From the NCBI RefSeq assembly GCF_009870125.1, contig NC_046683.1, forward strand, positions 61,581,869-61,645,868: a DNA stretch of 64,000 nt, written 5' to 3'. The position numbers were made by a program, and so were the translations under genes. Origin of the DNA: Drosophila pseudoobscura (Eukaryota; Arthropoda; Insecta; Diptera; Drosophilidae). The first letter of the stretch is position 1. Each line of letters begins with the position of its first letter. Below, piece after piece: positions 24,663 to 34,397 of the stretch. Below the pieces are notes generated by a model, which was given only the letters and a program-made list of their open reading frames with translations, searched no databases and was not told the origin of the DNA.

Positions 24663-24908
24663 ATGACAGCAATCGAACGTTCGGCTTTAAAGATATACAC
24701 CAAAAAACAGAGGGGGTTCATGAGGTTGGGGTACAAAATTACAAGACTCTGCGTACTGGCTTGGACTATCTTTATGACATTTGTTGTGCTAGTATATGAA
24801 GTATTGAGCGTTAATTTACCAAGGTATTTAATAAAAAAAAACCTTCCTGTTTTTTTTTTTATAAAGTCAGACGTACCTTACTGGCGTTACCTAACCTACG
24901 TTGCCTAA
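24663..24908 (+). CDS. Candidate small single-pass membrane protein (unrecognised)
   Basis: ATG in an A-rich context opens 81 codons: a basic N-terminus (MTAIERSALKIYTKKQRGFM), a hydrophobic segment (LCVLAWTIFMTFVVLVYEVL, about 32-51), then NLPRYLIKKNLP and a short tail. AATAAA follows ten bases after the stop (24918-24923), which would suit a compact transcript. The AT-rich part from 24825 on translates a run of A and T bases and may not be genuine coding sequence. No family was recognised. Confidence 0.3.
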   Translation: MTAIERSALKIYTKKQRGFMRLGYKITRLCVLAWTIFMTFVVLVYEVLSVNLPRYLIKKNLPVFFFIKSDVPYWRYLTYVA

Positions 24909-24923
24909 CTCCGTGGTAATAAA

Positions 24924-27900
24924 ATCTACTATTAGCCGATATTGGGCCAAATTGCGGGTTTTTGTTTAGATATTTCAATATCTTAGAAAGACTGTCACTT
25001 TAAACTGAAATTTATTACGAGTGCTGGTGTCTACAATGTGGCTGGGAGCTTTGAGCCACTTTCCCAGACTTGAGAATTTAAGAGAATTTTTTTACCTAAA
25101 GCCATAATAGATTTAATGTAATAAAAATGTATACTGTCTTATGAATGTTTCTTCGGTTAGGTATAACGATTGCCCCAAGAACATTTTCTTTGCAACATTT
25201 TGTGATTTCGCTGCCCGTGTTCTCTTAATAAGCATAAATTCTCTTTGTTCTCTTTAGTCGAAAGCTCTCGGCAAAGAGCGAGCTGCTGCTGACTGGAAGG
25301 CAGCGAAAGCTTTCCCTCTGCCGCAGCAGAGCGAACGCCGTTCCACAAGGGTTTTGGGCTTCTGACAAAGATATAGAGGTATGTACATCCTGGCATGTGC
25401 TATCTCTGCAGGCAGGAGTCATGTCGTGGTAGGAATTTAATTCATAGCTCGAGTGCCGTAACCTCGGCCATATACATCCAAGGTTAAGTATTGCTGCAAT
25501 GGAAAACACGTCACTTCTGGAGTCCTGAAGTCCAGAGGCCCACATCTCGAGCCTGGTATACTACCTGGCTAGGGCGCGTGCTGGTGCGGGTGCGGGCGCT
25601 TGCCTACCGCTTTTTCCTGTTCTTCAATTTTATTTGTCTCGCTGCTTGAGCACGAATCTCCCAACCTATAAACTGTCGTCCCATCATCCCGATTTCTGTT
25701 TTGGAGCACGGATGGACGGATACCATAAACAATTGCGAAGATATACATACATATAATATACATCGGGTCTTTGTTTGTGGGTTGCACGAACTTTTGCTTT
25801 GTCTTTAATCCCCGCCGAAGAAAGGGAGAATCCTTTTGATTGAAATTTCCCTCTTACTGCTGGCTGAGTGCAAAGGAACAACATCCAATTTACACAAATG
25901 ATATTGAACCGAAAAAGGCAGAAGAGAAACCACGGACCGGCATAATTAGACCTTGTCACGCCCGGGACGAGACCTGGAGCCCCTCTCCCTCTCTCTCCGA
26001 ACATGATTTGCATAAAACTCGGCCGGGGAAATTTTAAAGCCTCGCTGACCTTTCGTGTATCAGTCTGCAACCCAAAAACGAAAACTCCCCAAAAACAAAA
26101 ACCTTTTTAATTTACACGACACGTTTCTCGAGTCGCATTTTTTGTCCGGGAATACTCTTCACTGCTGGGCCAACAGCAACACCTTCAACAGCAATAAAGC
26201 CGAAAGCAATGCAAGAAATATTGAAGCAATCAAAAATGTAAATGTCACTACGTGAATTGTCAAATGGTAAGAGCTAAAAAACAAATCCTTCGCTCAGAAC
26301 TGCCCCTTGGGCTCTTTTTTGTTCTCTGAGTGGGTGGGCCGATAAATCTGCTTTAATTTATGTTGTTGTTGGTTGCGTATTTATCGCAAAAAGTTAATTG
26401 CCAGACCGTGCTCTCTATTAATCATATTCCGTAATTTGTTTAGCCTAATTAGCCATATACATAGATGGAAAACCGGGGGGAGTAGTCCCCATGAGATAAG
26501 CCACAGACAGGTTTTGGCCTCGCTTGCGGATCATTAGCGAGGGTCCGAAGAGTCTTGTGGCACTTCTGGCACGTGGAGAATGTTGCGAGAGGTCAGTATT
26601 AATTAAATTTAGAATGATATATTCACAGGGTCAATTTTTCTCGGAATTAATTTAATATTTAATTGAACTTCGTAGATATGTTCAATTAAATTGTAACCAT
26701 ATCTTCCAGGATTCTATTATTTAAGATTATTTTACAGGACAAAGCTTCATGTTGAGTCAATAAACTGCTTTAAGAATAATTTTAAGTGAAAACAAACCAG
26801 ACCTTCAGGTTTCAGCAGCCACTGCTTGAACCAAACCTTCAGGTTTAGTGGGGAACTGCTTTAGAAGTGAAAAGAACCAACCCTTCAGGTTTCAGCAGCG
26901 CACTGCTTGATCATATTCTGCGTGAGGGGAAGAGCAGCCATAACTTAAGGTAAATTCAACATTTGAATTCTGATCTGTTTCTCCAACATTGTAGCATTGT
27001 CATTGCGTGGTCTCCCCAATCCGTTTCTCCATCACAGTGTCAGCCTTTGGACGCCTTTCGCATAATCAAATTAAGTGACAGACAAGAAAATAATCTTAGC
27101 AACAATGCTTATACGACTGTGTACTCGGGTTTTGTACCCGGTGGTGGCATCTGCATCAGGTTCCGTGTTGCAGGCAAGTCAAACATTAAGCGAAATGTCG
27201 CCTGGCTATTATTCAGCCATTTCGTGCCTTGTCGACAAACAAAATTAACAGCCAGCAGAAAACATCTACCAACAGGCAAACACAACACACACAAAAAGAG
27301 AGGAACGAGTTCGAGTATAAGCCACTCATAAAGTTTCGTAACTAGGCAGGCTCCGAATCTGAATCTGAACCTGAATCTGGTTGCTGTTTGGCCGGAGGAA
27401 CTTCATTTGCGTTCCTTGTCGGCTTTTTTGGTTCTGTCCCAACAAGCGCGCGATTTTTTAATGCACAATTCTTGTAGTGCTGGGAGAATTTCGCTGTACT
27501 GTACGAGTACCCACTCGCTCCCACTTTCCATGGACTCGTTGTGTGCCTCGTTGTGTTGCTTGTTTTGGCCATTAACAGCAATTACAAAATGGGAAAAAAA
27601 CCTGCCAACAAAAAAATTGGGAGTGGACGCTGGGCAAGAGTAAAGTTTTAATTATTTGGACGTCGCTTTGTCCCTTAAGGTACTTTTTTTTGTATTCAGT
27701 TACTGTTATTTTTGTCGAGGTAAACTAATTATGCAGCGACTTCTGTCTTCTTATTTGTAATTTTCGGTTTCTGTAATCACAAGCCCCGCGAAAACTTGCG
27801 ACTTATCAAATTAAAGGCGATCCAAGTGCGGGAAAAACCTGCCACCAAGAAAATCCCATCGCCCACAGTGGCATACGAGAATGTGCCTGTCGAAGGCGAT

Positions 27901-28161
27901 AACATATGCCAGGGATTGCTTCGGCTCCTCTTTGGCATTTGGCAGCCGCTGGTAAGCAGCTCACCCTTTTATCTGTGCGCGCGAACCCAAAATGGCCATT
28001 TAAATTGTGCATCTATGCATGAAATACGCCCTGAAAGCATTTCAGATAAGCGGAAGCTAACAAATAACCAGAACGGGATCACGTACATGTGTGTGTGGGG
28101 CGGAGGAAAGCGGAAACAAGAAGCGTTGGCAGTTCAGGCGCTAATCAGTTACCGAGAGACG
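24924..28161. other. Intergenic, no gene recognised
   Basis: Long non-coding stretch before the cuticular cluster. It includes a small block of the hairpin repeat (26753-26925, listed separately). Open frames such as 27796-28371 on the plus strand overlap the real minus-strand cuticular gene and are its antisense shadow. Confidence 0.4.
26753..26925 (+). repeat. Short dispersed copy of the AAACCTTCAGGTTT repeat family
   Basis: Three imperfect half-units carry (A)CCTTCAGGTTT followed about 15 bases later by ACTGCTT. The same alternation makes up the regular array at 56575-57005. Degenerate and without clear ends. Confidence 0.65.
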
Positions 28162-28186
28162 TTTATTCAAGACGTAATGTGCAGTT

Positions 28187-28552
28187 TTACAGGAAGAGAG
28201 GCGCGGAGTAAGCAAGGGGAACCGAGCGGTAGGCCAAAGGATTGGCCAGAGGGGCAGCGGCATACTTGGCGAGCACTGGAGCAGCCAAAGGAGCAGCAAC
28301 TGGAGCGATCACGGGAGCAGCAGCGATTCCATTGTAGTTCCTTGCAAACACCTGGCTACTGGTGGCGGTGACAACAGGAGCAGGAGCAGCTACGATGGCG
28401 GCAGGCGCAGTGTACGCCAGAGGAGCACTCAGGAAGCCGGGCTTCGCAGAGGCACAGGCCAGGACGGCGAAGATGACAGCAGCCTGCGGATGGAAATCGA
28501 TTAGGTAACGGACTCTTAGTCTTTCAAATTGCATACTCACGAATTTGAACAT
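28187..28552 (-). CDS. Ala/Pro-rich cuticular-type secreted protein, 825-Oak-like (MFKF type, pair 1)
   Basis: Exon 1 (28541-28552) codes MFKF. A 57-nt stop-free intron (28484-28540) is followed by exon 2 (28187-28483), giving 102 aa. The signal peptide ends at ACASA before KPGFLSAPLAY. The conserved family core AAPAPVVTATSSQVFARNYN is present, then APVIAPVAAPLAAPVLAKYA repeats. The C-terminus (LANPLAYRSVPLAYSAPLFL) is shorter than in the other copies because the shared duplicated sequence stops inside it. AATAAA on the minus strand is at 28162-28167, in non-duplicated DNA. Likely a structural component of cuticle or another extracellular lining, by analogy to 825-Oak-like proteins; no function can be read directly. 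It shares a 366-bp promoter with the plus-strand gene starting at 28919. Confidence 0.88.
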   Translation of the reverse strand: MFKFVSMQFERLRVRYLIDFHPQAAVIFAVLACASAKPGFLSAPLAYTAPAAIVAAPAPVVTATSSQVFARNYNGIAAAPVIAPVAAPLAAPVLAKYAAAPLANPLAYRSVPLAYSAPLFL

Positions 28553-28918
28553 TTTGTTGGGTTGTTGTGAGCAGCTCGGGAACTTGAACTTGTCTGATGT
28601 CGCCTAGCACCATTCCGGGCGGTATTTATACCATGGATACAAGACGGGACTCCGCCTGACTCAAACTCCGACTTCGACCTCGCATTTAGTGGCCAATCCG
28701 AAGCGCTGTACATTCAAGAGGGGGAAACACCATAAACACCACAAAGTGCAAGTGTAGCGGGCCAGGCGTGGCATTTAAATGAACCACATGAGCTTACTGG
28801 TACTCGTACTCGTTGTGGACATAAGTCAAAGCTGCAGACAGACTTTGGGTATAAATAAGCAGAGCTAACGGCAGTGACAGTATCAAACGCAATCATCCCT
28901 CGAAGAAGCAAGACCAAG
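28553..28918. promoter_or_regulatory. Bidirectional promoter of cuticular pair 1
   Basis: 366 bp between divergent ATGs. Two TATA boxes face outward: TATTTATA at 28623-28630 for the minus gene and TATAAATA at 28850-28857 for the plus gene, about 220 bp apart. The same region recurs almost unchanged at 31280-31645, 34032-34397 and 36382-36747. One difference seen is GTGTAGCGGG here against GTGAAGCGGG in the others. Confidence 0.8.
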
Positions 28919-29393
28919 ATGTTCAAATACGTAAGCTTTTCTTGAAAGAATGCTGGATGAGCCGACATTGAGCAACGTCTTTCTCTTCCACATACAGGCT
29001 GCCGTCATCTTCGCCATCCTGGCCTGCGCTTCTGCCAAGCCCGGCTTCCTTGCTACTCCTCTGGCCTACAACGCCTTTCCTGCCGCTGTCGTTGCTGCAC
29101 CAGCTCCTGTTGTGACCGCCACCAGTAGCCAGGTGTTTGCAAGGAACTACAATGGAGTTGCTGCTGCTCCCGTGATCGCTCCAGTTGCTGCTCCTTTGGC
29201 TGCTCCAGTGCTCGCCAAGTATGCCGCTGCTCCTTTGGCTGCTCCTTTGGCCGCTCCTTTGGCCGCTCCTTTGGCCTACCACTCAGCTCCCCTTGCGTAC
29301 TCAGCTCCTCTGGCTAGTCCTCTGGGTTACTCATCCCCTTTGGTCCATAACACCTATAACGCCTTTTCTGCCCCCGCACCGGTTCTGTTGTAA
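28919..29393 (+). CDS. Ala/Pro-rich cuticular-type secreted protein, 825-Oak-like (MFKY type, pair 1)
   Basis: Exon 1 (28919-28930) codes MFKY. The 67-nt intron 28931-28997 ends in CACATACAG, and exon 2 (28998-29393) completes 135 aa. The signal peptide ends at ACASA before KPGFLATPLAYNAFPAAVVA. The core APVVTATSSQVFARNYNGVA is followed by a run of AAPL tetrapeptides (KYAAAPLAAPLAAPLAAPLA) and a tail, LGYSSPLVHNTYNAFSAPAP. An apparent ATG at 28950 is intronic and is not the start. TATAAATA lies at 28850-28857 and AATAAA at 29402-29407. Its mirror copy is 33545-34031, which has 12 bp more in the AAPL repeat. Divergent from the MFKF gene on the minus strand. Confidence 0.9.
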
Positions 29394-29407
29394 GAATCTA
29401 GAATAAA

Positions 29408-30850
29408 CAATACAAATCGTTGAATCCATAATTACCAGCTTTTCACAGGGCGGGGACATTCTTAAGTGAATCATCAGCTGTCTAGGGTGAATCGCAAACA
29501 AGACGGGAGCCACTGTCCATATGCACGGCACTCCGTTTTCCCCGTGTGCATGCAGCTCACGTAGCCAGCGGACGAGTTATTAGTCACTGGTGGTCGCCGC
29601 TGGATGCGTGACGTTCAAGAGTGCCCAAAGAGTTTCGTTTGTCAGGTTGTTTTTTGCACGAACGTTTAATTGGGCCAAGGTCGCAGGGCCGCAAATGGTT
29701 TTTAAAGTCCAATGAACTTTCTAAAGCTTCATGCCTGTTCGTAGTGAAATATTGAACAAGGGCCCATTGACACCGATTTCAACTGCACTGTCGGCAGCGA
29801 CGAAAATAGATGACTTCCACAAATTAATTAACCAGGGGGATATTTTGTCAATTCAATCGGAGTGCGAGGCTGTAATTGAATTTTTATTAGCACCGATAGC
29901 AATTATGATTTTAACAATGAGAAAAATATATATAAAAGATAAGATGCACAAATTCGAGGAAGAGTATTATCTGCGGAGATATATGATCTTATATAGTATG
30001 CTATATAGTATATACGATGACGTTTCTGGAGTCGAAAATACTTTTATTCAGTGGCCTGCAATAAGTCCGGATTTAAGTCCCATTTGAATCCAACTCCCTT
30101 TGGAGTACAATTCCAGCCCTTACAGCGTTTAAAAAAGGCAACTGTCCATGAATGACGGCTGAATTTGGTAGGACTACAGACCGACAACATTATATGCCAC
30201 CAAAAATAAAAAACCGGTATTTAAAAAGCAAATTATATTTCAAATCTCCTTAAGAAACTAAAGGTAAGAAACACTTAGGTACAAGGGAAAGGAAAAATTT
30301 GACATTGAGGCAAGGAATGCTCCTTACGATTGTGCACTTAGAGATGTGTACCTGAACAAAGAAAATTCCGAAAAGGAGAAGCAGTCGTTGATTGAACGGG
30401 ACTGCATCGACGAGGTTTGGCCAGGCCAGTTTGCTGCGAGTGGGCGAAAAATAAGGCTCTTCGCTGCTTGATGGCTATCAAAGTCCCCAACGGCATTCAT
30501 CGAACTGAATATGAAAACCTAAACAATGAATTGTCTGATCTTCTTTCTAAGGTCACAGGTAACCCTTCGACCTTGACATTATTGTAGCAGCTTACCGAAA
30601 GCTGACCAAATAAAATTACACCAAAAAACAAATCAATTTCGTACAATTGAATCTAACGAACAATGGACACCAGCTGCGGTCTATGCTGAAAATAATTTGT
30701 ATATCATTTACGTGACTTGCATTGGATAAAATTCGAGCTGTAGAGCGTTTTTAAGGCCTTTGTTTAAGTGCTACCGTTAAATCCAATTAGTAAAGACTGA
30801 AGTCCTTCCCAAAAAGTAGCAAAGTCGAAGTTTCTTAAATTCTGATTTCG
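29408..30850. other. Spacer between cuticular pairs 1 and 2 (arm of the inverted repeat)
   Basis: 1.47 kb, mirrored at 32088-33530 with the same length. It contains a 118-codon frame (29731-30087) ending in a Tc1-like motif and a decayed-looking coding stretch around 30290-30560 (for example LRDVYLNKENSEKEKQSLIE) interrupted by stops. No intact gene was recognised. Confidence 0.6.
30043..30087 (+). mobile_element. Tc1/mariner-like transposase remnant (short)
   Basis: The last 14 codons of the frame 29731-30087 read FIQWPAISPDLSPI, closely resembling the WPxxSPDLNPIE block of Tc1/mariner transposases around the second catalytic Asp. Nothing else recognisable of such an element surrounds it, and a stop follows the motif. 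The mirror copy lies at 32851-32895 on the minus strand. Confidence 0.35.
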
Positions 30851-30865
30851 TTTATTGAAAGGTTC

Positions 30866-31279
30866 TTAAAAAAGGACCGGGGCGTTATAGGCCAGAGGAG
30901 CTGAGTAACTCAGAGGACTGGCCAGAGACGATGAGTAGGCTAGGGGAGCCGAGTGGTAGGCCAGAGGAGTGGCCAGAGGGGCAGCGGCATACTTGGCGAT
31001 CACTGGAGCGGCCAAAGGAGCAGCAACTGGAGCGATCACGGGAGCAGCAGCGATTCCATTGTAATTCCTTGCAAACACCTGGCTACTGGTGGCGGTGACA
31101 ACAGGAGCAGGAGCAGCTACGATGGCGGCAGGCGCAGTGTACGCCAGAGGAGCACTCAGGAAGCCGGGCTTCGCAGAGGCACAGGCCAGGACGGCGAGGA
31201 TGACAGCAGCCTGCGGATGGAAATCGATTAGGTAACGGACTCTTAGTCTTTCAAATTGCATACTCACGAATTTGAACAT
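30866..31279 (-). CDS. Ala/Pro-rich cuticular-type secreted protein, 825-Oak-like (MFKF type, pair 2)
   Basis: Exon 1 (31268-31279) codes MFKF. The 57-nt stop-free intron (31211-31267) and exon 2 (30866-31210) give 118 aa. The N-terminal half, including SAPLAYTAPAAIVAAPAP, is that of the other MFKF genes. The tail LATPLAYHSAPLAYSSSLAS PLSYSAPLAYNAPVLF is instead the same as in the divergent MFKY partner at 31646-32072: 3' ends have been exchanged or copied between the two partners. AATAAA (minus) is at 30851-30856. TATA (minus) is at 31350-31357. Confidence 0.9.
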   Translation of the reverse strand: MFKFVSMQFERLRVRYLIDFHPQAAVILAVLACASAKPGFLSAPLAYTAPAAIVAAPAPVVTATSSQVFARNYNGIAAAPVIAPVAAPLAAPVIAKYAAAPLATPLAYHSAPLAYSSSLASPLSYSAPLAYNAPVLF

Positions 31280-31645
31280 TTTGTTGGGTTGTTGTGAGCA
31301 GCTCGGGAACTTGAACTTGTCTGATGTCGCCTAGCACCATTCCGGGCGGTATTTATACCATGGATACAAGACGGGACTCCGCCTGACTCAAACTCCGACT
31401 TCGACCTCGCATTTAGTGGCCAATCCGAAGCGCTGTACATTCAAGAGGGGGAAACACCATAAACACCACAAAGTGCAAGTGAAGCGGGCCAGGCGTGGCA
31501 TTTAAATGAACCACATGAGCTTACTGGTACTCGTACTCGTTGTGGACATAAGTCAAAGCTGCAGACAGACTTTGGGTATAAATAAGCAGAGCTAACGGCA
31601 GTGACAGTATCAAACGCAATCATCCCTCGAAGAAGCAAGACCAAG
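31280..31645. promoter_or_regulatory. Bidirectional promoter of cuticular pair 2
   Basis: Outward TATA boxes at 31350-31357 (minus) and 31577-31584 (plus). It lies in the non-palindromic core of the inverted repeat and is offset exactly 2727 bp from the pair 1 promoter and 5102 bp from that of pair 4. Confidence 0.8.
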
Positions 31646-32072
31646 ATGTTCAAATACGTAAGCTTTTCTTGAAAGAATGCTGGATGAGCCGACATTGAGC
31701 AACGTCTTTCTCTTCCACATACAGGCTGCCGTCATCCTCGCCATCCTGGCCTGCGCTTCTGCCAAGCCCGGCTTCCTTGCTGCTCCTCTGGCCTACAACG
31801 CCTTTCCTGCCGCTGTCGTTGCTGCACCAGCTCCTGTTGTCACCGCCACCAGTAGCCAGGTGTTTGCAAGGAACTACAATGGAGTTGCTGCTGCTCCCGT
31901 GATCGCTCCAGTTGCTGCTCCTTTGGCTGCTCCAGTGCTCGCCAAGTATGCCGCTGCCCCTCTGGCCACTCCTCTGGCCTACCACTCGGCTCCCCTAGCC
32001 TACTCATCGTCTCTGGCCAGTCCTCTGAGTTACTCAGCTCCTCTGGCCTATAACGCCCCGGTCCTTTTTTAA
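31646..32072 (+). CDS. Ala/Pro-rich cuticular-type secreted protein, 825-Oak-like (MFKY type, pair 2)
   Basis: Exon 1 (31646-31657), a 67-nt intron (31658-31724) and exon 2 (31725-32072) give 119 aa. The signal peptide MFKYAAVILAILACASA precedes KPGFLAAPLAYNAFPAAVV. The SSQVFARNYNGVAAAPVIAP core is typical. The C-terminus ends SYSAPLAYNAPVLF, identical to its minus-strand partner and to the gene at 36748-37174, and lacks the AAPL expansion of the other MFKY copies. AATAAA is at 32082-32087. The predicted protein is the same as that of 36748-37174, so the two loci are functionally redundant or very recently homogenised. Confidence 0.9.
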
Positions 32073-32087
32073 GAACCTTTCAATAAA

Positions 32088-33530
32088 CGAAATCAGAATT
32101 TAAGAAACTTCGACTTTGCTACTTTTTGGGAAGGACTTCAGTCTTTACTAATTGGATTTAACGGTAGCACTTAAACAAAGGCCTTAAAAACGCTCTACAG
32201 CTCGAATTTTATCCAATGCAAGTCACGTAAATGATATACAAATTATTTTCAGCATAGACCGCAGCTGGTGTCCATTGTTCGTTAGATTCAATTGTACGAA
32301 ATTGATTTGTTTTTTGGTGTAATTTTATTTGGTCAGCTTTCGGTAAGCTGCTACAATAATGTCAAGGTCGAAGGGTTACCTGTGACCTTAGAAAGAAGAT
32401 CAGACAATTCATTGTTTAGGTTTTCATATTCAGTTCGATGAATGCCGTTGGGGACTTTGATAGCCATCAAGCAGCGAAGAGCCTTATTTTTCGCCCACTC
32501 GCAGCAAACTGGCCTGGCCAAACCTCGTCGATGCAGTCCCGTTCAATCAACGACTGCTTCTCCTTTTCGGAATTTTCTTTGTTCAGGTACACATCTCTAA
32601 GTGCACAATCGTAAGGAGCATTCCTTGCCTCAATGTCAAATTTTTCCTTTCCCTTGTACCTAAGTGTTTCTTACCTTTAGTTTCTTAAGGAGATTTGAAA
32701 TATAATTTGCTTTTTAAATACCGGTTTTTTATTTTTGGTGGCATATAATGTTGTCGGTCTGTAGTCCTACCAAATTCAGCCGTCATTCATGGACAGTTGC
32801 CTTTTTTAAACGCTGTAAGGGCTGGAATTGTACTCCAAAGGGAGTTGGATTCAAATGGGACTTAAATCCGGACTTATTGCAGGCCACTGAATAAAAGTAT
32901 TTTCGACTCCAGAAACGTCATCGTATATACTATATAGCATACTATATAAGATCATATATCTCCGCAGATAATACTCTTCCTCGAATTTGTGCATCTTATC
33001 TTTTATATATATTTTTCTCATTGTTAAAATCATAATTGCTATCGGTGCTAATAAAAATTCAATTACAGCCTCGCACTCCGATTGAATTGACAAAATATCC
33101 CCCTGGTTAATTAATTTGTGGAAGTCATCTATTTTCGTCGCTGCCGACAGTGCAGTTGAAATCGGTGTCAATGGGCCCTTGTTCAATATTTCACTACGAA
33201 CAGGCATGAAGCTTTAGAAAGTTCATTGGACTTTAAAAACCATTTGCGGCCCTGCGACCTTGGCCCAATTAAACGTTCGTGCAAAAAACAACCTGACAAA
33301 CGAAACTCTTTGGGCACTCTTGAACGTCACGCATCCAGCGGCGACCACCAGTGACTAATAACTCGTCCGCTGGCTACGTGAGCTGCATGCACACGGGGAA
33401 AACGGAGTGCCGTGCATATGGACAGTGGCTCCCGTCTTGTTTGCGATTCACCCTAGACAGCTGATGATTCACTTAAGAATGTCCCCGCCCTGTGAAAAGC
33501 TGGTAATTATGGATTCAACGATTTGTATTG
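32088..33530. other. Spacer between cuticular pairs 2 and 3 (mirror of 29408-30850)
   Basis: Same length and content as the left-arm spacer, in inverted orientation, including the 118-codon frame at 32851-33207 (minus), whose translation is identical to its mirror copy. Its first part, to about 32420, has a more diverged relative downstream of pair 4 (37285 to about 37505). Confidence 0.6.
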
Positions 33531-33544
33531 TTTATTCTAGATTC

Positions 33545-34031
33545 TTACAACAGAACCGGTGCGGGGGCAGAAAAGGCGTTATAGGTGTTATGGACCAAAG
33601 GGGATGAGTAACCCAGAGGACTAGCCAGAGGCGCTGAGTACGCAAGGGGAGCTGAGTGGTAGGCCAAAGGAGAGGCCAAAGGAGCGGCCAAAGAAGCGGC
33701 CAAAGGAGCAGCCAAAGGAGCAGCGGCATACTTGGCGAGCACTGGAGCAGCCAAAGGAGCAGCAACTGGAGCGATCACGGGAGCAGCAGCAACTCCATTG
33801 TAGTTCCGGGCAAACACCTGGCTACTGGTGGCGGTGACAACAGGAGCTGGTGCAGCAACGACAGCGGCAGGAAAGGCGTTGTAGGCCAGAGGAGCAGCAA
33901 GGAAGCCGGGCTTGGCAGAAGCGCAGGCCAGGATGGCGAGGATGACGGCAGCCTGTATGTGGAAGAGAAAGACGTTGCTCAATGTCGGCTCATCCAGCAT
34001 TCTTTCAAGAAAAGCTTACGTATTTGAACAT
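33545..34031 (-). CDS. Ala/Pro-rich cuticular-type secreted protein, 825-Oak-like (MFKY type, pair 3)
   Basis: Exon 1 (34020-34031), a 67-nt intron (33953-34019) and exon 2 (33545-33952) give 139 aa, the longest of the four MFKY copies. It mirrors the gene at 28919-29393 but carries one extra four-residue unit in the repeat (APLAASLAAPLASPLA), which accounts for the 12-bp shift in the mirror coordinates. The signal peptide ends at ACASA; the core APVVTATSSQVFARNYNGVA and the tail VHNTYNAFSAPAPVLL are conserved. AATAAA (minus) is at 33531-33536. TATA (minus) is at 34093-34100. The partner is the plus gene at 34398. Confidence 0.9.
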
Positions 34032-34397
34032 CTTGGTCTTGCTTCTTCGAGGGATGATTGCGTTTGATACTGTCACTGCCGTTAGCTCTGCTTATTTATA
34101 CCCAAAGTCTGTCTGCAGCTTTGACTTATGTCCACAACGAGTACGAGTACCAGTAAGCTCATGTGGTTCATTTAAATGCCACGCCTGGCCCGCTTCACTT
34201 GCACTTTGTGGTGTTTATGGTGTTTCCCCCTCTTGAATGTACAGCGCTTCGGATTGGCCACTAAATGCGAGGTCGAAGTCGGAGTTTGAGTCAGGCGGAG
34301 TCCCGTCTTGTATCCATGGTATAAATACCGCCCGGAATGGTGCTAGGCGACATCAGACAAGTTCAAGTTCCCGAGCTGCTCACAACAACCCAACAAA
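34032..34397. promoter_or_regulatory. Bidirectional promoter of cuticular pair 3 (inverted)
   Basis: Outward TATA boxes at 34093-34100 (minus, MFKY gene) and 34320-34327 (plus, MFKF gene). It is the reverse complement of the pair 1 promoter. Confidence 0.8.

Larger units (their letters stand above)
28195..30998 (+). repeat. Left arm of a large inverted repeat
   Basis: Pairs with 31940-34755 in inverted orientation. Inside the arms, coordinates mirror with a constant sum of 62938 (for example 29393/33545, 29731/33207, 30866/32072). The sum becomes 62950 beyond a 12-bp repeat expansion in the right-arm gene (28552/34398). The arm holds pair 1 (both genes), the 1473-bp spacer and the 3' end of the minus gene of pair 2. 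The outer limit lies inside the 3' end of the gene at 28187-28552. Confidence 0.93.

Noticed and set aside
27796-28371. 191-codon plus-strand frame
   Set aside because: Its 3' half is the antisense of the minus-strand cuticular gene, and similar antisense frames (rich in GQRSGQRS) accompany every copy.
28950-28997. Start MLDEPTLSNVFLFHIQ for the MFKY genes
   Set aside because: These codons lie in the 67-nt intron. The real start is MFKY in a separate exon, giving the signal peptide shared by the whole family.
30290-30560. Coding-looking stretch LRDVYLNKENSEKEKQSLIE and a following MAIKVPNGIHRTEYENLN
   Set aside because: Short, interrupted by stops, duplicated on both arms, and not assignable to any family; treated as decayed sequence.
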